64,000 nt of DNA. Source: Silene latifolia (Eukaryota > Streptophyta > Magnoliopsida > Caryophyllales > Caryophyllaceae). The stretch's first letter is position 1; every line of letters begins with the position of its first letter. The notes under the pieces were generated by a model. That model ran no database searches. It was not told the DNA's origin and saw nothing but the letters and a program-made list of their open reading frames with translations. Positions 21,885-32,802 of the stretch are shown in pieces. Where the stretch lies: assembly GCF_048544455.1 (NCBI RefSeq), contig NC_133538.1, positions 453,605,311 to 453,669,310 on the forward strand, given 5' to 3'. Made by a program: the position numbers and the translations under genes.

Positions 21885-23469
21885 TTGGTTGCCTCAATGG
21901 AGAGCTACGAGCTCAATGAAGAAGAAGATGAGATGCTTTTGAGCCTGGCCAATGATAACTTGGTGAACACTTGCTACACCATTGAAGCCGATTCTGTCTA
22001 TGCTGTAGAGGTAAAGGTGCCAGAGCGTAAGCCACATCCCCCTAATCTTAAGTATGTTTTTCTAGATGTTACGGAGCAGTACCCACCTATTGTTAGCTCT
22101 AAGCTTAACGACGACCAGCTGTCTGCTTTGATGTGTGTGCTTAAGAAAAACAGGAAGGCTTTGGGTTACTCTTTGGATGACATTAAGGGCATCAGCCCCG
22201 ATGTTTGTATGCATAGGATAGAGCAGGAAGAGGGTCACAAGCCTTACAGACAGGGTCAACGCAAGTTGAACCCGAAGATGCAGGAGGTTGTCATGGCTGA
22301 GGTGATGAAACTACTTGATGCAGGTGGTCCCGAAGAAAAGAGGGACCACCGTGGTTAAAAATGATAAAAATGAATTAATACCAACTCGAGTAGTGACAGG
22401 GTGGCGGATGTGCATTGATTATAGACAGTTAAATGCCGCCACTAAGAAGGACCATTTCCCCCTCCCTTTTGTTGACCAAATGACTGAAAGACTTGCTTCT
22501 AACAAATTTTTCTGTTTTCTAGACGGATATTCGTGGTTCTTTCGGATCCCTATTCATCCTGGACGATCGAGTAAAGACTACTTTTACCCGTCCACGGGTG
22601 TTTTTGCGTATCGTAGAATGCCTTTCGGATTGTGTAATGCCCCCGCTACCTTTCAGAGGTGCATGATGGGGATTTTTTCTGATTATATAAAGAATATTAT
22701 GGAAGTATTCATGGATGATTTCTCGGTTTATGGCAAATGACTTTGATCGTTGTTTAGCTAACCTTGATAAAGTCATGCGGCGTTGTTTAGATGTTAATCT
22801 TGTTTTAAATCGGGAAAAGTGTCGGTTTATGGTCAATGAAGGAGTTGTGTTAGGGCATCGATTTCGATAAGGGTATACATGTTGACAAGGCAAAGGTGCA
22901 GGTGATTGAGCAATTACCTCCTCCCGTGAATGTTAAAGGAGTGAGGAGTTTCCTAGGTCACGCTGGTTTCTACCGGCGTTTCATTAAGGATTTTTCAAAA
23001 ATTGCTAAACCACTTACACAATTGCTTCTTAAGGATGCTGTTTTTGAATTTACTGATGAGTGTTATGTTGCTTTTAACAGGTTAAAGGAGGCCCTAATTT
23101 CTGCGCCAATCATTCAACCGCCTGATTGGGACCTCCCATTTGAGATCATGTGTGATGCCAAATTATGCGATCGGTGCGATTAAGGGACAACGAAAGAATA
23201 AAGCTTTGAATGCCATATACTATGCGAGCCGAACTCTGGATGAGACTCAAGTCAACTATTTTACCACTGAGAAAGAGTTTCTAGCTGTTGTTTTTTCCTT
23301 AGACAAATTTCGGTCTTATTTATTAGGTTCTAAGGTTATTGTTTACACTGACCATGCAGCGTTGAAGACTCTCTTTATTAAGAAAGATGCAAAGCCAAGG
23401 CTTTTGAGGTGGATACTCCTTTTGCAGGAGTTTGATTTGGAGATCAGAGATAAGAAAGGAGCATAGAAT
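21885..23469 (+). pseudogene. A2 reverse transcriptase-RNase H, broken by a 47-bp deletion and stops
   Basis: RT begins with the linker ALGYSLDDIKGISPDVCMHRI. A 47-bp deletion after about 22325 removes the segment that A1 has at the corresponding place. It is flanked by CAGGT microhomology. The rest of the palm follows: WRMCIDYRQLN, YRRMPFGLCNAPATFQRCM and the active site FMDD (22708-22719). A stop follows at 22740 and further frame changes near 22865 and 23165. RNase H shows [16 protein letters not shown] and [11 protein letters not shown] stop lies at 23464-23466. Confidence 0.9.
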
Positions 23470-24895
23470 GTGGTAGCTGACCACTTATCTCGTCTGCAGC
23501 TGACAGAAAGGGAGGATTCTTTGCCTATTAATGATTCTTTTCCTGATGAGAGTTTGTTAGCTATTACTACTTCAGGTTCTTATCTACCTCCGTGGTTTGC
23601 TGATTTTGCTAACTTTGCTATGACAGGTAGGATACCACCCGAACTTTCATGGCAGCAGAAGAAGCGGTTTGCCTACGATGCTAGACAATATTTTTGGGAT
23701 GATCCTTATGTTTTCAAGGAATGCGCAGACGGTCTCATCCGGAGATGCGTACCTCAGTGGGAGGTGAAGGATATCCTAGAGGCTTGCCACTCTTACTCGC
23801 TTATGGTGGTCATCACGGTCCGTCCAGGACCGTAGCTAAGGTACTCAATCTGGTTTTATTGGCCAACTTTGCATGCAGATTGTCGCAGATTTTGTTCTTT
23901 GAATGAGACGCTTGTCAAAGATCGGGAATATTTCAAGAGACATGAGATGCCACGGTAGGCATTCTTGAGGTCGAGATTTTCGATGTCCGGGGCATCGATT
24001 ATCAAGGACCTTTTCCGAGCGATCAAGGTAATAAATATATCCTCGTAGTTTGTAGATTATGTATCGAAGTGGGTGGAAGCTATTGCTACTCCCCATTGCG
24101 ATGCAAAAGCCGTGATTAAATTGTTTAAAAAGATTATTTTCCCTCGTTTTGGTGTCCCTCGGGTTGTCATTAGCGATGGGGGAATGCATTTTAAAGAGAA
24201 ACAACTTAGTGCTCTATTGACTAAATTCGGTGTCCAACATCGTAGAGATTTGGGGTATCATCCCCAAACTAGTGGTCAGGTTGAGGTTTCTAACAGAGAA
24301 TTGAAAGAAGTCTTAGCTAAAGTTGTTTCTAAATCACGGAAAGATTGGAGTCTAAAGTTAGCTGATGTCTTATGGGCTTATAGAACTGCGTTTAAAACGG
24401 CAATCGGGATGTCACCGTACCGATTGATTGATTTGTGGTAAGACATGTCATTTACCCGTTGAGTTAGAGCGTAAGTCTTGGTGGGCTATTTGTGATTTGA
24501 ATTTGGATCCTAACCTCTCTCGTGAGAAACGCATGACACGATTGAATGAGCTAGAGGAATTTAGGTCACCGGCCTATGACAATGCAAGGATCTACAAAGA
24601 GAAATCAAAGCGGCTGCACGACAAGAGAATCATAAAGCGCGAGTTCCATATTGGCGATAAGGTACTTCTTTTTAACGCTCGTATCCGTTTATTTCCTGGT
24701 AAGCTGAAATCCAGGTGGACCGGTCCCTATACGGTCACAGCTGTCACAAAGTTCGGATCTGTTGAATTGGAGACCTCTGCTGGAGAAAGGTTCAAGGTAA
24801 ATGGCCAATATGTGAAGCACTATCATGGATCAGATGCATATGTTGGGAAGGTCGAGGTTTTGTACTTCGATCCGCTATCAGATGATGAGAAGTGA
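23470..24895 (+). pseudogene. A2 integrase, broken
   Basis: The frame opens as [15 protein letters not shown]. The HHCC zinc domain (about 23780-23960) is disrupted by several indels, with a stop near 23833. The catalytic core is read from 24073: [10 protein letters not shown] carries the second Asp and [10 protein letters not shown] the Glu. The first Asp region (near 23980) is in a shifted frame, with Trp changed to Arg beside it. A stop lies at 24439-24441. The C-terminal part (RLFPGKLKSRWTGPY) runs to the natural end at 24895. A1 keeps a better copy of the same gene. Confidence 0.9.
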
Positions 24896-25565
24896 GGTAA
24901 CAAGGTCGTGCGGGACCTCTTAAACCAGCGCTAACTGGGAGGCAACCCAGGTTGTAGATATTTTGTAAATTAGGATTTCCGTTTTATTGTTTCTTTCGAT
25001 TTGCTTTTAAGTTTTTCTCGTTTTGTTTCCTTATTTTCATGCATTTTCAACTTCTTGGTTTGGGAAAATTGTACGCCTTTGATACTTTCTGCAGGAATTT
25101 ATTTTATGCTAAGGTGCGTAAGTGGTCTACTGGATTTTTGCAAGAGAAAGACAGGAAGTTATAATGGCAAATTGAATTTTGACGATTTTAATTCCAATTG
25201 CCAGTTCAAACGGTCGATCGACTAGAAGGTTCAGTCGATCGACTGAAGAAAGGAGAGCAGAGCCACTGTGCATGGGTTAGTGGTCGATCGACTGGGTCAC
25301 ATAGTCGATCGACCACCACGGAGAGTCCAGAAGCCAGGATTATAAAGGATCAGTCGATCGACCGTGTAAACTGGTCGATCGACCAGATCGCGGGTTCAGA
25401 GGCTGCTGATAAGGGAAGTTTCAACCCTTATTTCCTCATTCTTTCATTGTTCAAAAAAATCAGAAAAGAGCAAACCCCTTTTCCCTCTCCCTTTTTCGCG
25501 TTTTCTCTTGCAAATCCGCCTCATTCTCTGCCATTCTTGCTTTAATCTTCAAGGAAATCATCAAG
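24896..25565 (+). promoter_or_regulatory. A2 pre-ORF3 region: conserved hairpin, 3 palindrome pairs, pyrimidine-rich leader
   Basis: No gene is visible. After pol comes the short hairpin CTGGGAGGCAACCCAG (24935-24950), a block also found in A1. The palindrome cluster lies at 25213-25383. It is followed within about 60 bp by a pyrimidine-rich stretch resembling a plant gene 5' untranslated region, ending at the splice donor 25565/25566. The layout suggests a promoter for ORF3 with the cluster immediately upstream. Confidence 0.55.
25213..25383 (+). repeat. Palindrome cluster upstream of A2 ORF3 (3 pairs, 21/70)
   Basis: Exact GTCGATCGAC starts at 25213, 25234, 25283, 25304, 25353 and 25374. 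Every pair is 21 bp and every period is 70 bp. The spacers between sites differ in sequence. A1 has only one pair here (16325-16355), so the pair number varies. Confidence 0.95.
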
Positions 25566-25892
25566 GTATGCTTCTGAACTTATTTCTATGCTATTTGCTC
25601 GAGTTTTGCTGAAGATCCATGCTAATTTTTCGAGCACTGACCCCTTGAGTCGAAAAAATCGATTTGGGGAAAATGATTTTAGGGTGTGATTTCTATTCAT
25701 TTACATGCTTTAATTGCGTATTCTAGCCTTTACCCCTTGATTTTTCGACACTAATTAGCAACTAGGAGCGATTAATTCCGTTTGCCCTAAAAATTTCGAA
25801 ACCCTAATTTGGGTAGATGGTCTGATTTTGATGCGGGTTTCTGGAATTTATCACTTGAGTTGGTTGTTGTTGCTAATTTGACTCTTTTGCAG
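25566..25892 (+). other. Probable 5' intron of A2 ORF3
   Basis: The donor is CAAG/GTATGC and the acceptor ACTCTTTTGCAG, eight bases before the ORF3 ATG at 25901. The donor is conserved in A1 (16139) and in T1 (59371). No transcript evidence is available. Confidence 0.6.
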
Positions 25893-25900
25893 AAATAACA

Positions 25901-27383
25901 ATGACAAAGGGAAAAGCGCCAATGCAAGAAGGGCAGTCGAGCCAACGGCCTGCTAAGCGGCCACGCGGACCGCCTCTGATGATAGAAACCACTACGGATA
26001 GTCTACCTGACTATCCGCAGGTTATCTTTGAAAAACCTATTCAGCGCGCTAAATTCTCCTTCTTTGTTTCGATTTGTAAAGTCACACTACCCGGTTTCTC
26101 CATAAAGACACTTTGGAGAAACTAGGTCATTATGAGTCGGTCGTGTCCCCTGCTAAATGGGACGGGTATGATAGGTCCGTGGACATGTCGAGTTCACATA
26201 TTATGTCATGACCCTAAAATTCTTTTCCTCTTACGCTTTTGATTCCAAAGCCTTTGAGGACGAGACCAAACCCCGCATTTCCTTTCGCCTTTTAATGTCA
26301 ATTATTCTCTGACACTTGCTGATTTCGCGGGTTTTCTGGGTCTTTGCTCCGAGGGTAGCACCTCGGACCCCTCTGACACTCACCGGGCCATGTGGTCTTG
26401 TATTGGTGACACTTACGGGTTGAGGAGGACGGGCACTTCCGTCCACTTGCCCCCTCTTCGTTATTTTTTGCGGTTAATGGGTAATACCATTTTTGGCCGT
26501 AAAGAGTCTAATAACGTGAATAATATTGAGCTTTCGATTTTGGCGGGTTATCTGAACGTTGAGCGTCGGAGAGCCCGCATCTATAACATTGCCTACTTGA
26601 CCGCCGCTCACTTTCAGACTGTAAGTGAGGGCACCAAGACCACCATTGCCTGTGGCGGTTTGGTGACACGTATCGCCAACCGCCTTGTTTTACTTTTCCC
26701 TCGACAGGAGGATCCCATTGACCCAGAGCTGCGTTTTATGGACCTCCCTTACGCGAGGGGCGTCCATTGGGTCGATAGACAGATGCGGTGGAAGATTGAC
26801 TCTTTCATCTGTGACCGCATCCCTGTCACCGGCTACCCTCCTATCTTGCCCCTCACCACTGTTGAGGGGTCTGCTAGGCCACCTTTGCCTAGTTACAGGC
26901 TTCCTTTGGTGGCAGCCACGCCTTCTGCTGGCACTTTGAGGAGGGCTCATGCCTCCTCTTCACAGGCACCCCCTACCTCCACTACCACCCCTACTGCTGG
27001 TGCGGCTACTTTTCGGGCACCTACTCCTTTAGTTGTCCCTCAGGTCATGGACCAGAGGGCAATGTCACGTGTTTTGGGTGATTTGTGCAGGAGCTTCAAC
27101 GAGCACAGATTGGACACGGCCATCGCCCTGTTCCCGGTCTACGACGAGCTAGCTCGGGGCTCCGGCGGGTGACTGGGCTCACCCTTCTTACTTTGTTCCC
27201 CCTGAGGGTGGCTACCCTCAGGCTGCTAGGAGACCCCCTCCTACCACCACCACTACTGGTCCCTCCACTTCCAGGAGACCCACTCCCTCCGTTTCCAGGA
27301 GAGCTACTCCTGCTGCTGAGGAGGAGGAGAGTGAGTCGGGGTCTGACGAGGACAGTGACCCCTCCTACGAGGGTGGAGATTAG
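25901..27383 (+). pseudogene. A2 ORF3: ATHILA ORF1-like protein, frameshifted
   Basis: It starts MTKGKAPMQEGQSSQ and has the same block order as A1 ORF3: SLPDYPQVIF, the LRYFLRLMGNTIFGRKES block (from about 26448), CGGLVTRIANRLVLLFPR, a Pro/Thr-rich linker, VMDQRAMSRVLGDLCRSF, and an acidic tail ending YEGGD. The first frame stops near 26123. Frameshifts occur between 26123 and 26390. Another near 27160 moves the tail to a different frame. The intact length would be about 490 residues. The protein is unlike env: no membrane segment is seen. Its role is unknown. Confidence 0.8.
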
Positions 27384-29108
27384 ATGCTGGTGACCTCCCC
27401 GTTTTTGGCTGGTTTGGGGAGGTCGTATTTTTTGTGACTATTTTCCTTCCTCTTTTCGCTTCCTTTTACTTTTATGCTTTTATTCTCCCATTTTTCTGCT
27501 GGTGATTTGCTGTTGAGCACAATGGGGACATTGCGCGTTTTGGTTTGGGGAGGGTATTTGCATATGCCTTTTGTCTTGCATCTGCATTCGTTTTCTATTG
27601 CACTTCAGTCACATGTTTAATTCCTGCTTGCATTTGCTTTATTTTCACCATTCAAAAAAAAAAAAAAAAAAAACAAACAAAAAAAATTGAAAAAATGCAT
27701 ATAAAACCAAAAATATCACGTTTACCTTTGCATATAGTTGAGTCGGATTGGAATTTTTAATGATGATTCTGCTCTATTAGTCAAATATGTCATTCCTTGC
27801 CTCTTCATAGCTGCTTAGCAAGAATTAAAAGCGATATCTCAAATTTTGTTGTGGAATCTATTTCGGGCGATTAGACTTGACTCATTACTTTTGGCAAACT
27901 ACTTATACCTTCTGAGATATAGAGCCTATAACTGGTGACATTCATGACCTGTTAATTTAGGATTGAGAGTAGTTACTCCCTTCATTTCATGTTTTGCACG
28001 TGTATGAGTTTTTGATTGCTTATTGCCTATACGCATTGGTTTGTGGTCGGTATTGCATGTTTGGAGAATTATTGCATCCTCCCCTTTCTCATTTTACCCC
28101 ACTAACTCCACTATAAGCCAAAATTGCCAGTTGCCCTCAACTACATCCCATAATTAGCCTACCATTGTGCCAAGCTAGGGAGTAGTAGAGGAATTTGTTG
28201 ATCTAAGCTGTTTTGGTTCGCTCTTGTAATGTTGGAGCGGGTATTTTTGAGAAGTGACGGATTTACTTCAGCCTGAAAACAGGAAGAAAGAAAAAAAAAA
28301 TGAAAAAAAAGGGAGAAGTTGTTTACCTGGCAGAATGTTCTGAAGTGCGCAGAGTGGTCGATCGACAGCCATCAGTGGTCGATCGACCACCAGTTCAGTT
28401 TTTGAAAAAAAAAAGGGGAAAAAATGAAAAGAAAAAGAAAGAAACAGAGAAAAAAAAAACATGAAAAAAATAGATGAAAAAATGAGTCTTAGCTGAAATA
28501 AAAACACGCCTCATGTGTTTATCTCTTGCTTTGGAGGCGTCCGTTTGGATTTGTGTGTTGCCTAGTCAATAAAGGCATGGTTGTTGTTTTAGTTGAGTTG
28601 GAGGAAGGGATTCGGTCTCTGATGGTTCATTAGGTACTAGCTTGGCTCTTACCTTCACTTTTCCATATTTGTTTTGCCCCTTCTTTCCCACTTAGCCTCA
28701 CATATCCAAATTTTGCAATAATTCGGCATGTGATAGTCCTTGACGGTGGTTATGCGTATGTACGGTGAATAGAATCATTACTCATGCTAGTCAAGCATAC
28801 ATGTTTTGTCGGTCGCAGTCTAGGTGAGAGACTGTATTTTTCTTCCCTCTCTTTTACATATTATCTTACCATTTGCTTTGCTGAGAGAAGAGTGATCCGG
28901 GAGAGTCCGATTGTGTGAGTCTTGCAAGGTCGAACGCCCGATCTAATTCTACGATATGCATAAATTTGTTGGCTTGATTTAAGCTTTGCAGTAGTTGACT
29001 TGGGGCATTAAATGGTTTGGTATTGACTGTAGTTAGCTCTGAAATGTACATCTCTCCATTCAGATTTTTATACGGGTCATAGTGCTTGCTTGGGGACAAG
29101 CAAGGTTT
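27384..29108 (+). other. A2 3' untranslated region
   Basis: No gene. It contains two internal polypurine-like sites (27411-27424 and 27542-27554), an A-rich run (27656-27690), and a block near 27890-27965 (TGGCAAACTACTTATA onward) conserved in A1, G1 and G2. One palindrome pair follows (28357 and 28378, 21 bp), then a perfect hairpin with GGGA loop at 29085-29104. Confidence 0.8.
28357..28387 (+). repeat. Palindrome pair downstream of A2 ORF3
   Basis: GTCGATCGAC at 28357 and 28378, 21 bp apart, set in A-rich DNA. The A1 counterpart is at 13300-13330, and the G1 and G2 counterparts at 45131-45161 and 55410-55440. Confidence 0.95.
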
Positions 29109-29122
29109 GGTTTGGGGAGATT
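29085..29122 (+). other. Hairpin with GGGA loop followed by A2 polypurine tract
   Basis: CTTGCTTG, loop GGGA, CAAGCAAG (29085-29104), then the plus-strand primer GGTTTGGGGAGATT (29109-29122) directly before the LTR. GGGA belongs to the GNRA tetraloop class. T1 has the same geometry with an unrelated stem. Confidence 0.8.
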
Positions 29123-30397
29123 TGATACGTGCATATTCTATACACTTTATTTGAGGTTTTGGCACGTATTTCCATGCTTAATTGGTGGCTTAAGGCTGCT
29201 ATTTCTCCCGAAACGGTTTACTTTGCATTTTCTATGATTTATTGTAGGAATGCGTGGAAGTAGGCTAAATCAAGCCAAGTTCGCCCTCCGGAAGCGAGTT
29301 TGAGGAAGCTAAGAGGAAGGAGAGCTCATTCACTCACCTTGAGATGTGTGCAAGGAGTGAAGACTCATTTTGGAAGCATCAAGGAGCCACTGCACAGCAT
29401 ACATGGTCGATCGACTAGGTCTTTCAGTCGATCGACCACTGGAGCTCAGACAGGAGCCACTGTTCCACAGGTTCAGTCGATCGACTGTGCAGACCAGTCG
29501 ATCGACCTTATTGCGAGCTGATGTTTAATTTTCCGTGTTAGACTTTTAAAAGCCCAACTTGTAATTAACTTTGGGTATCTTTTTATCAGTAGAACGCAGC
29601 AATTTTTAGGTTATGCAATTTTCTTCTGGAAAAACTTAGTTTTCAGATCTAGCTTGAGACGGGAACCTGGATTCGAATGCTTGGTTCTTGATTTTCAATT
29701 AGTAAGCCTTTAATGCAATTATTCTTCCTTCTTATTCCTCCTTGTTAATTTAATTCTTGTTTTCTTCAATTAATTTCAGTAATTGATTTCTCTCCTTTGT
29801 TCTAGTTAAATTCCCTCATGTTGAATTCGTTCTTCATCGTTAATTTCGTAATTAGTGTAGTCATAATTATGCGTAGGTAATTCCTTTGATTGGGAATGAG
29901 GTGAGCCATGGTATTAAATTAGGATAGTTGTGTAGCATGAGTTCTTCCGTATTGGTCTTGTTATCTTTTGATGGATTTCTTTGCTAGGTCGAAAGATTGG
30001 TAATTTGATCTATCGCTAGATTTAGAATTTCTCTTGAGTGAAAACTTTGATAAATTCTAGGGAATTATTAGACCGTGAGGTTATTTGAGCTTTGATCGAA
30101 AGACTAGCTTATTTTCCCTGAGACCGTATTATAGGATCTCTGCTGCTTGACTGACCTGTTTTGTGCCATGGTGAACCGAAGTTCCCGATCCCCTTTTTAC
30201 CTTGTTAAGAATTTTCATTTTTGCAATTAGCCTGTTAGCCAACCAATTTCAAAACCCCCATTTAATTGTTACTTTTATAGACTGAAAATTAGCAAGCAAA
30301 ATCAACCTTGTCTCTCTGTGGTTCGACCCTTACTATCACTAGCTATAGTTTTAGTTTGGAATTATAAATTTAATTTTGGTACTAAACGACGGTATCA
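29123..30397 (+). repeat. A2 3' LTR (1275 bp)
   Basis: It matches the 5' LTR at 1268 of 1275 positions. Palindrome starts are at 29406, 29427, 29476 and 29497, all unchanged from the 5' LTR. Confidence 0.97.
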
Positions 30398-30402
30398 ATA
30401 AA

Positions 30403-31888
30403 CAATAACCTTAGATCCTAACAAATAAGACCGAAATTTGTCTAAGGCAAAAACTACAGCTAGAAACTCCTTCTCAGTGGTAAAATAATTAATTTGAGCG
30501 TCATCCAGAGTTCGGCTCACATAATATATGGCATTCAAAGCTTTATTCTTCCGCTGTCCCAAAACTGCACCGACCGCATAATCGCTGACATCACACATGA
30601 TCTCAAATGGGAGGTCCCAATCAGGGGGCTGAATGATTGACGCATAAACTAGGGCCTCTTTTAACCTGTTAAAAGCGGTAAGGCACTCATCAATAAATTC
30701 AAAGACAGCATCGTTAAGGAGCAAATGTGTAAGTGGTTTAGCAATTTTTGAAAAATCTTTAATGAAACGCTGGTAAAAACCAGCGTGACCAAGGAAACTC
30801 CTCACTCCTTTAACATTCACGGGAGGAGGTAATTGCTCAATCACCTGCACCTTTTCCTTATCAACATGTATACCTTTATCAGAAATCAGATGCCTTAACA
30901 CAACTCCCTCATTGACCATAAACTGACACTTTTCCCAGTTTAAAACAAGATTAACATCTATACAACGCTGCATGACTTTATCAAGGTTAGCTAAACAACG
31001 ATCAAAGTCACTACCATAAACTGAGAAATCATCCATGAATACCTCCATAATATTCTCTATATAATCAGAAAAAATCCCCATCATGCACCTCTGAAAGGCA
31101 GCATGGGCGTTACACACTCCGAAAGGCATTCTACGATATGCAAAAACACCCTGTGGACAAGTAAAAGTGGTCTTACTCTGATCGTCCGGATGAATAGGGA
31201 TCTGAAAGAACCCTGGATATCCGTCTAGAAAACAGAAAAATTTTTTAGAGGCCAGTCTTTCAGTCATTTGGTCAACAAAAGGGAGGGGGAAATGGTCTTT
31301 CTTGGTGGCGACATTTAACTGTCTATAATTAATGTACATCCGCCACCCCGTCACTATTCGAGTTGGTATTAATTCATTTTTCTCATTTTTAACCACGGTA
31401 GTCCCTCCTTTCTTCGGGACTACCTGAACTGGGCTAACCCACTTGGAGTTGCCAACTGTATAAATAATACCTGCATTGAGTAGTTTCATCACCTCAGCCA
31501 TAACAACTTCCTGCATCTTCGTGTTCAACTTGCGTTGACCCTGTCTGTAAGGCTTGTGGCCGTCCTCCAGCTCTATCCTGTGCATACAAACATCAGGGCT
31601 GATGCCCTTAATGTCATCCAAAGAGTAACCCAAAGCCTTCCTGTTTTTCTTAAGCACACACATCAAAGCAGACAGCTCGTCATCATTAAGCTTAGAGCTA
31701 ACAATAGGCGGGTCTTGCTCAGTATCATCTAGAAAAACATACTTAAGATTAGGAGGAAGTGGCTTACGCTCCGCACTTTTACCTCTACAAAGATAGACAA
31801 AATCGGCTTCAATGGTGTAGCAAGTGTTTACCAAGTTCTCGTTGGCTAGGCTCAAGAGCATCTCATCTTCTTCCTCTCGTGAGCTCAT
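30403..31888 (-). pseudogene. A1 pol, first half: reverse transcriptase and start of RNase H
   Basis: Read leftwards, one frame is open for about 495 residues. It covers the linker (ALGYSLDDIKGISP), RT motifs (GWRMYINYRQLN, FFCFLDGYPGFFQIPIHP, YRRMPFGVCNAHAAF), the active site FMDD in EVFMDDFSVYG, the thumb (SFLGHAGFYQRFIKDFSKIAKP) and RNase H (first Asp in MCDVSDYAVGAV, Glu in [10 protein letters not shown]). It ends at KVIVY where A2 inserted and continues at 18219. Apart from the insertion this is the best preserved polymerase in the window. The frame linking it to the protease is broken upstream of 31888. Confidence 0.92.
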
Positions 31889-32802
31889 AGCTCTCCATTG
31901 AGGCTATCAAAGCATCGGCTCCTCAAAGCATTCTCCACTGTAGTACCTGCACACTCATCTGAACCGGTTAGATCAGCTAAGGGATCCTTGGCTAAGGATT
32001 CCCTCCAATTGTAACTAACAGCCCTGTCAACAATATCAATGGAATAACACGTATCATCGTCAGCAGTTGCCTTGTGAGCAAGACTGAACAATATCAATGG
32101 AATAACACGTGTCATCCCCTACCTCTAAGGTGATGGTTCCGCGTTTGACATCTATTACAGCCCCAGCTGTATGTAAAAATGGTCTACCTAAAATAATAGG
32201 TATCTGACTGTCCTCTGCAATGTCCAAAACAACGAAATCGACAGGAATAAAAAACTTACCCACTCGAACGGGTACATCCTCTAGAACTCCTATAGGTCTC
32301 TGAGTCGATCTATTTGCCATTTGAACGGTAATATCAGTCACCTTAAGTCTACCAATATTTAACCTTTCGCAAAAGCAGAATACGGCATGACACGACACGC
32401 CCCTAAGTCACAAAGGGCCTTTCCAATTTCGTGGTTACCTATGGTGCAAGGAATTGAAAAACTACCCGGGTCCTTTAATTTAGGTGGTACATTAATTTGC
32501 GAAAGAGCATTACATTCTTCCACAAAAGCAACATTACCATCATCACGAAAATTTCTCTTACGATTTAAAATATCTTTCATAAATTTAGCGTAAGAGGGTA
32601 CCTGGGTAATTAAATCAGTGAAAGAAACCATTACCTCGAGATTCTGGACCATCTCCAGAAACTTACAAAACTTACGCTCCAGCTTAGTAGCCTTCAAACG
32701 CTCCGGATACGGGACTGCAACACTGGCCGTAGGATCAGTAACCTTCGGCTTCCGTAGGTTTAAAACCCCCGTCAAATCATCAATGAGTGAAGAATCATGC
32801 AA
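31889..32802 (-). pseudogene. A1 aspartic protease, broken
   Basis: Two overlapping frames carry it. One has the conserved approach LERKFCKFLEMVQNLEV and CDLGA, followed by a small deletion where A2 reads SVSVMPYS. The other has FFIPVDFVVLDI and the flap-to-end block IILGRPFLHTAGAVIDV. Part of the segment after it (near 32040 and 32090) is duplicated or rearranged, since the sequence around ACACGTRTCATC is repeated. Confidence 0.85.

Larger units (their letters stand above)
18220..30397 (+). mobile_element. Element A2: full-length Athila-type Ty3/gypsy retrotransposon, plus strand, young LTRs
   Basis: A2 is 12,178 bp and flanked by a perfect ATAAA duplication (18215-18219, 30398-30402) inside the RNase H region of A1. 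Both LTRs are 1275 bp and differ at 7 positions by my base-by-base comparison (0.55%). The order is LTR, primer site, gag, protease, RT-RNase H, integrase, ORF3, 3' untranslated region, polypurine tract, LTR. All genes carry stops or frameshifts, so it was probably copied using proteins from another element. Confidence 0.97.

Noticed and set aside
20761-25383. Regularly spaced short palindromes considered as a CRISPR array
   Set aside because: Repeats are 10 bp palindromes in a plant retrotransposon, partly inside a coding frame. No leader or cas gene exists, and the sites are shared among LTR elements.
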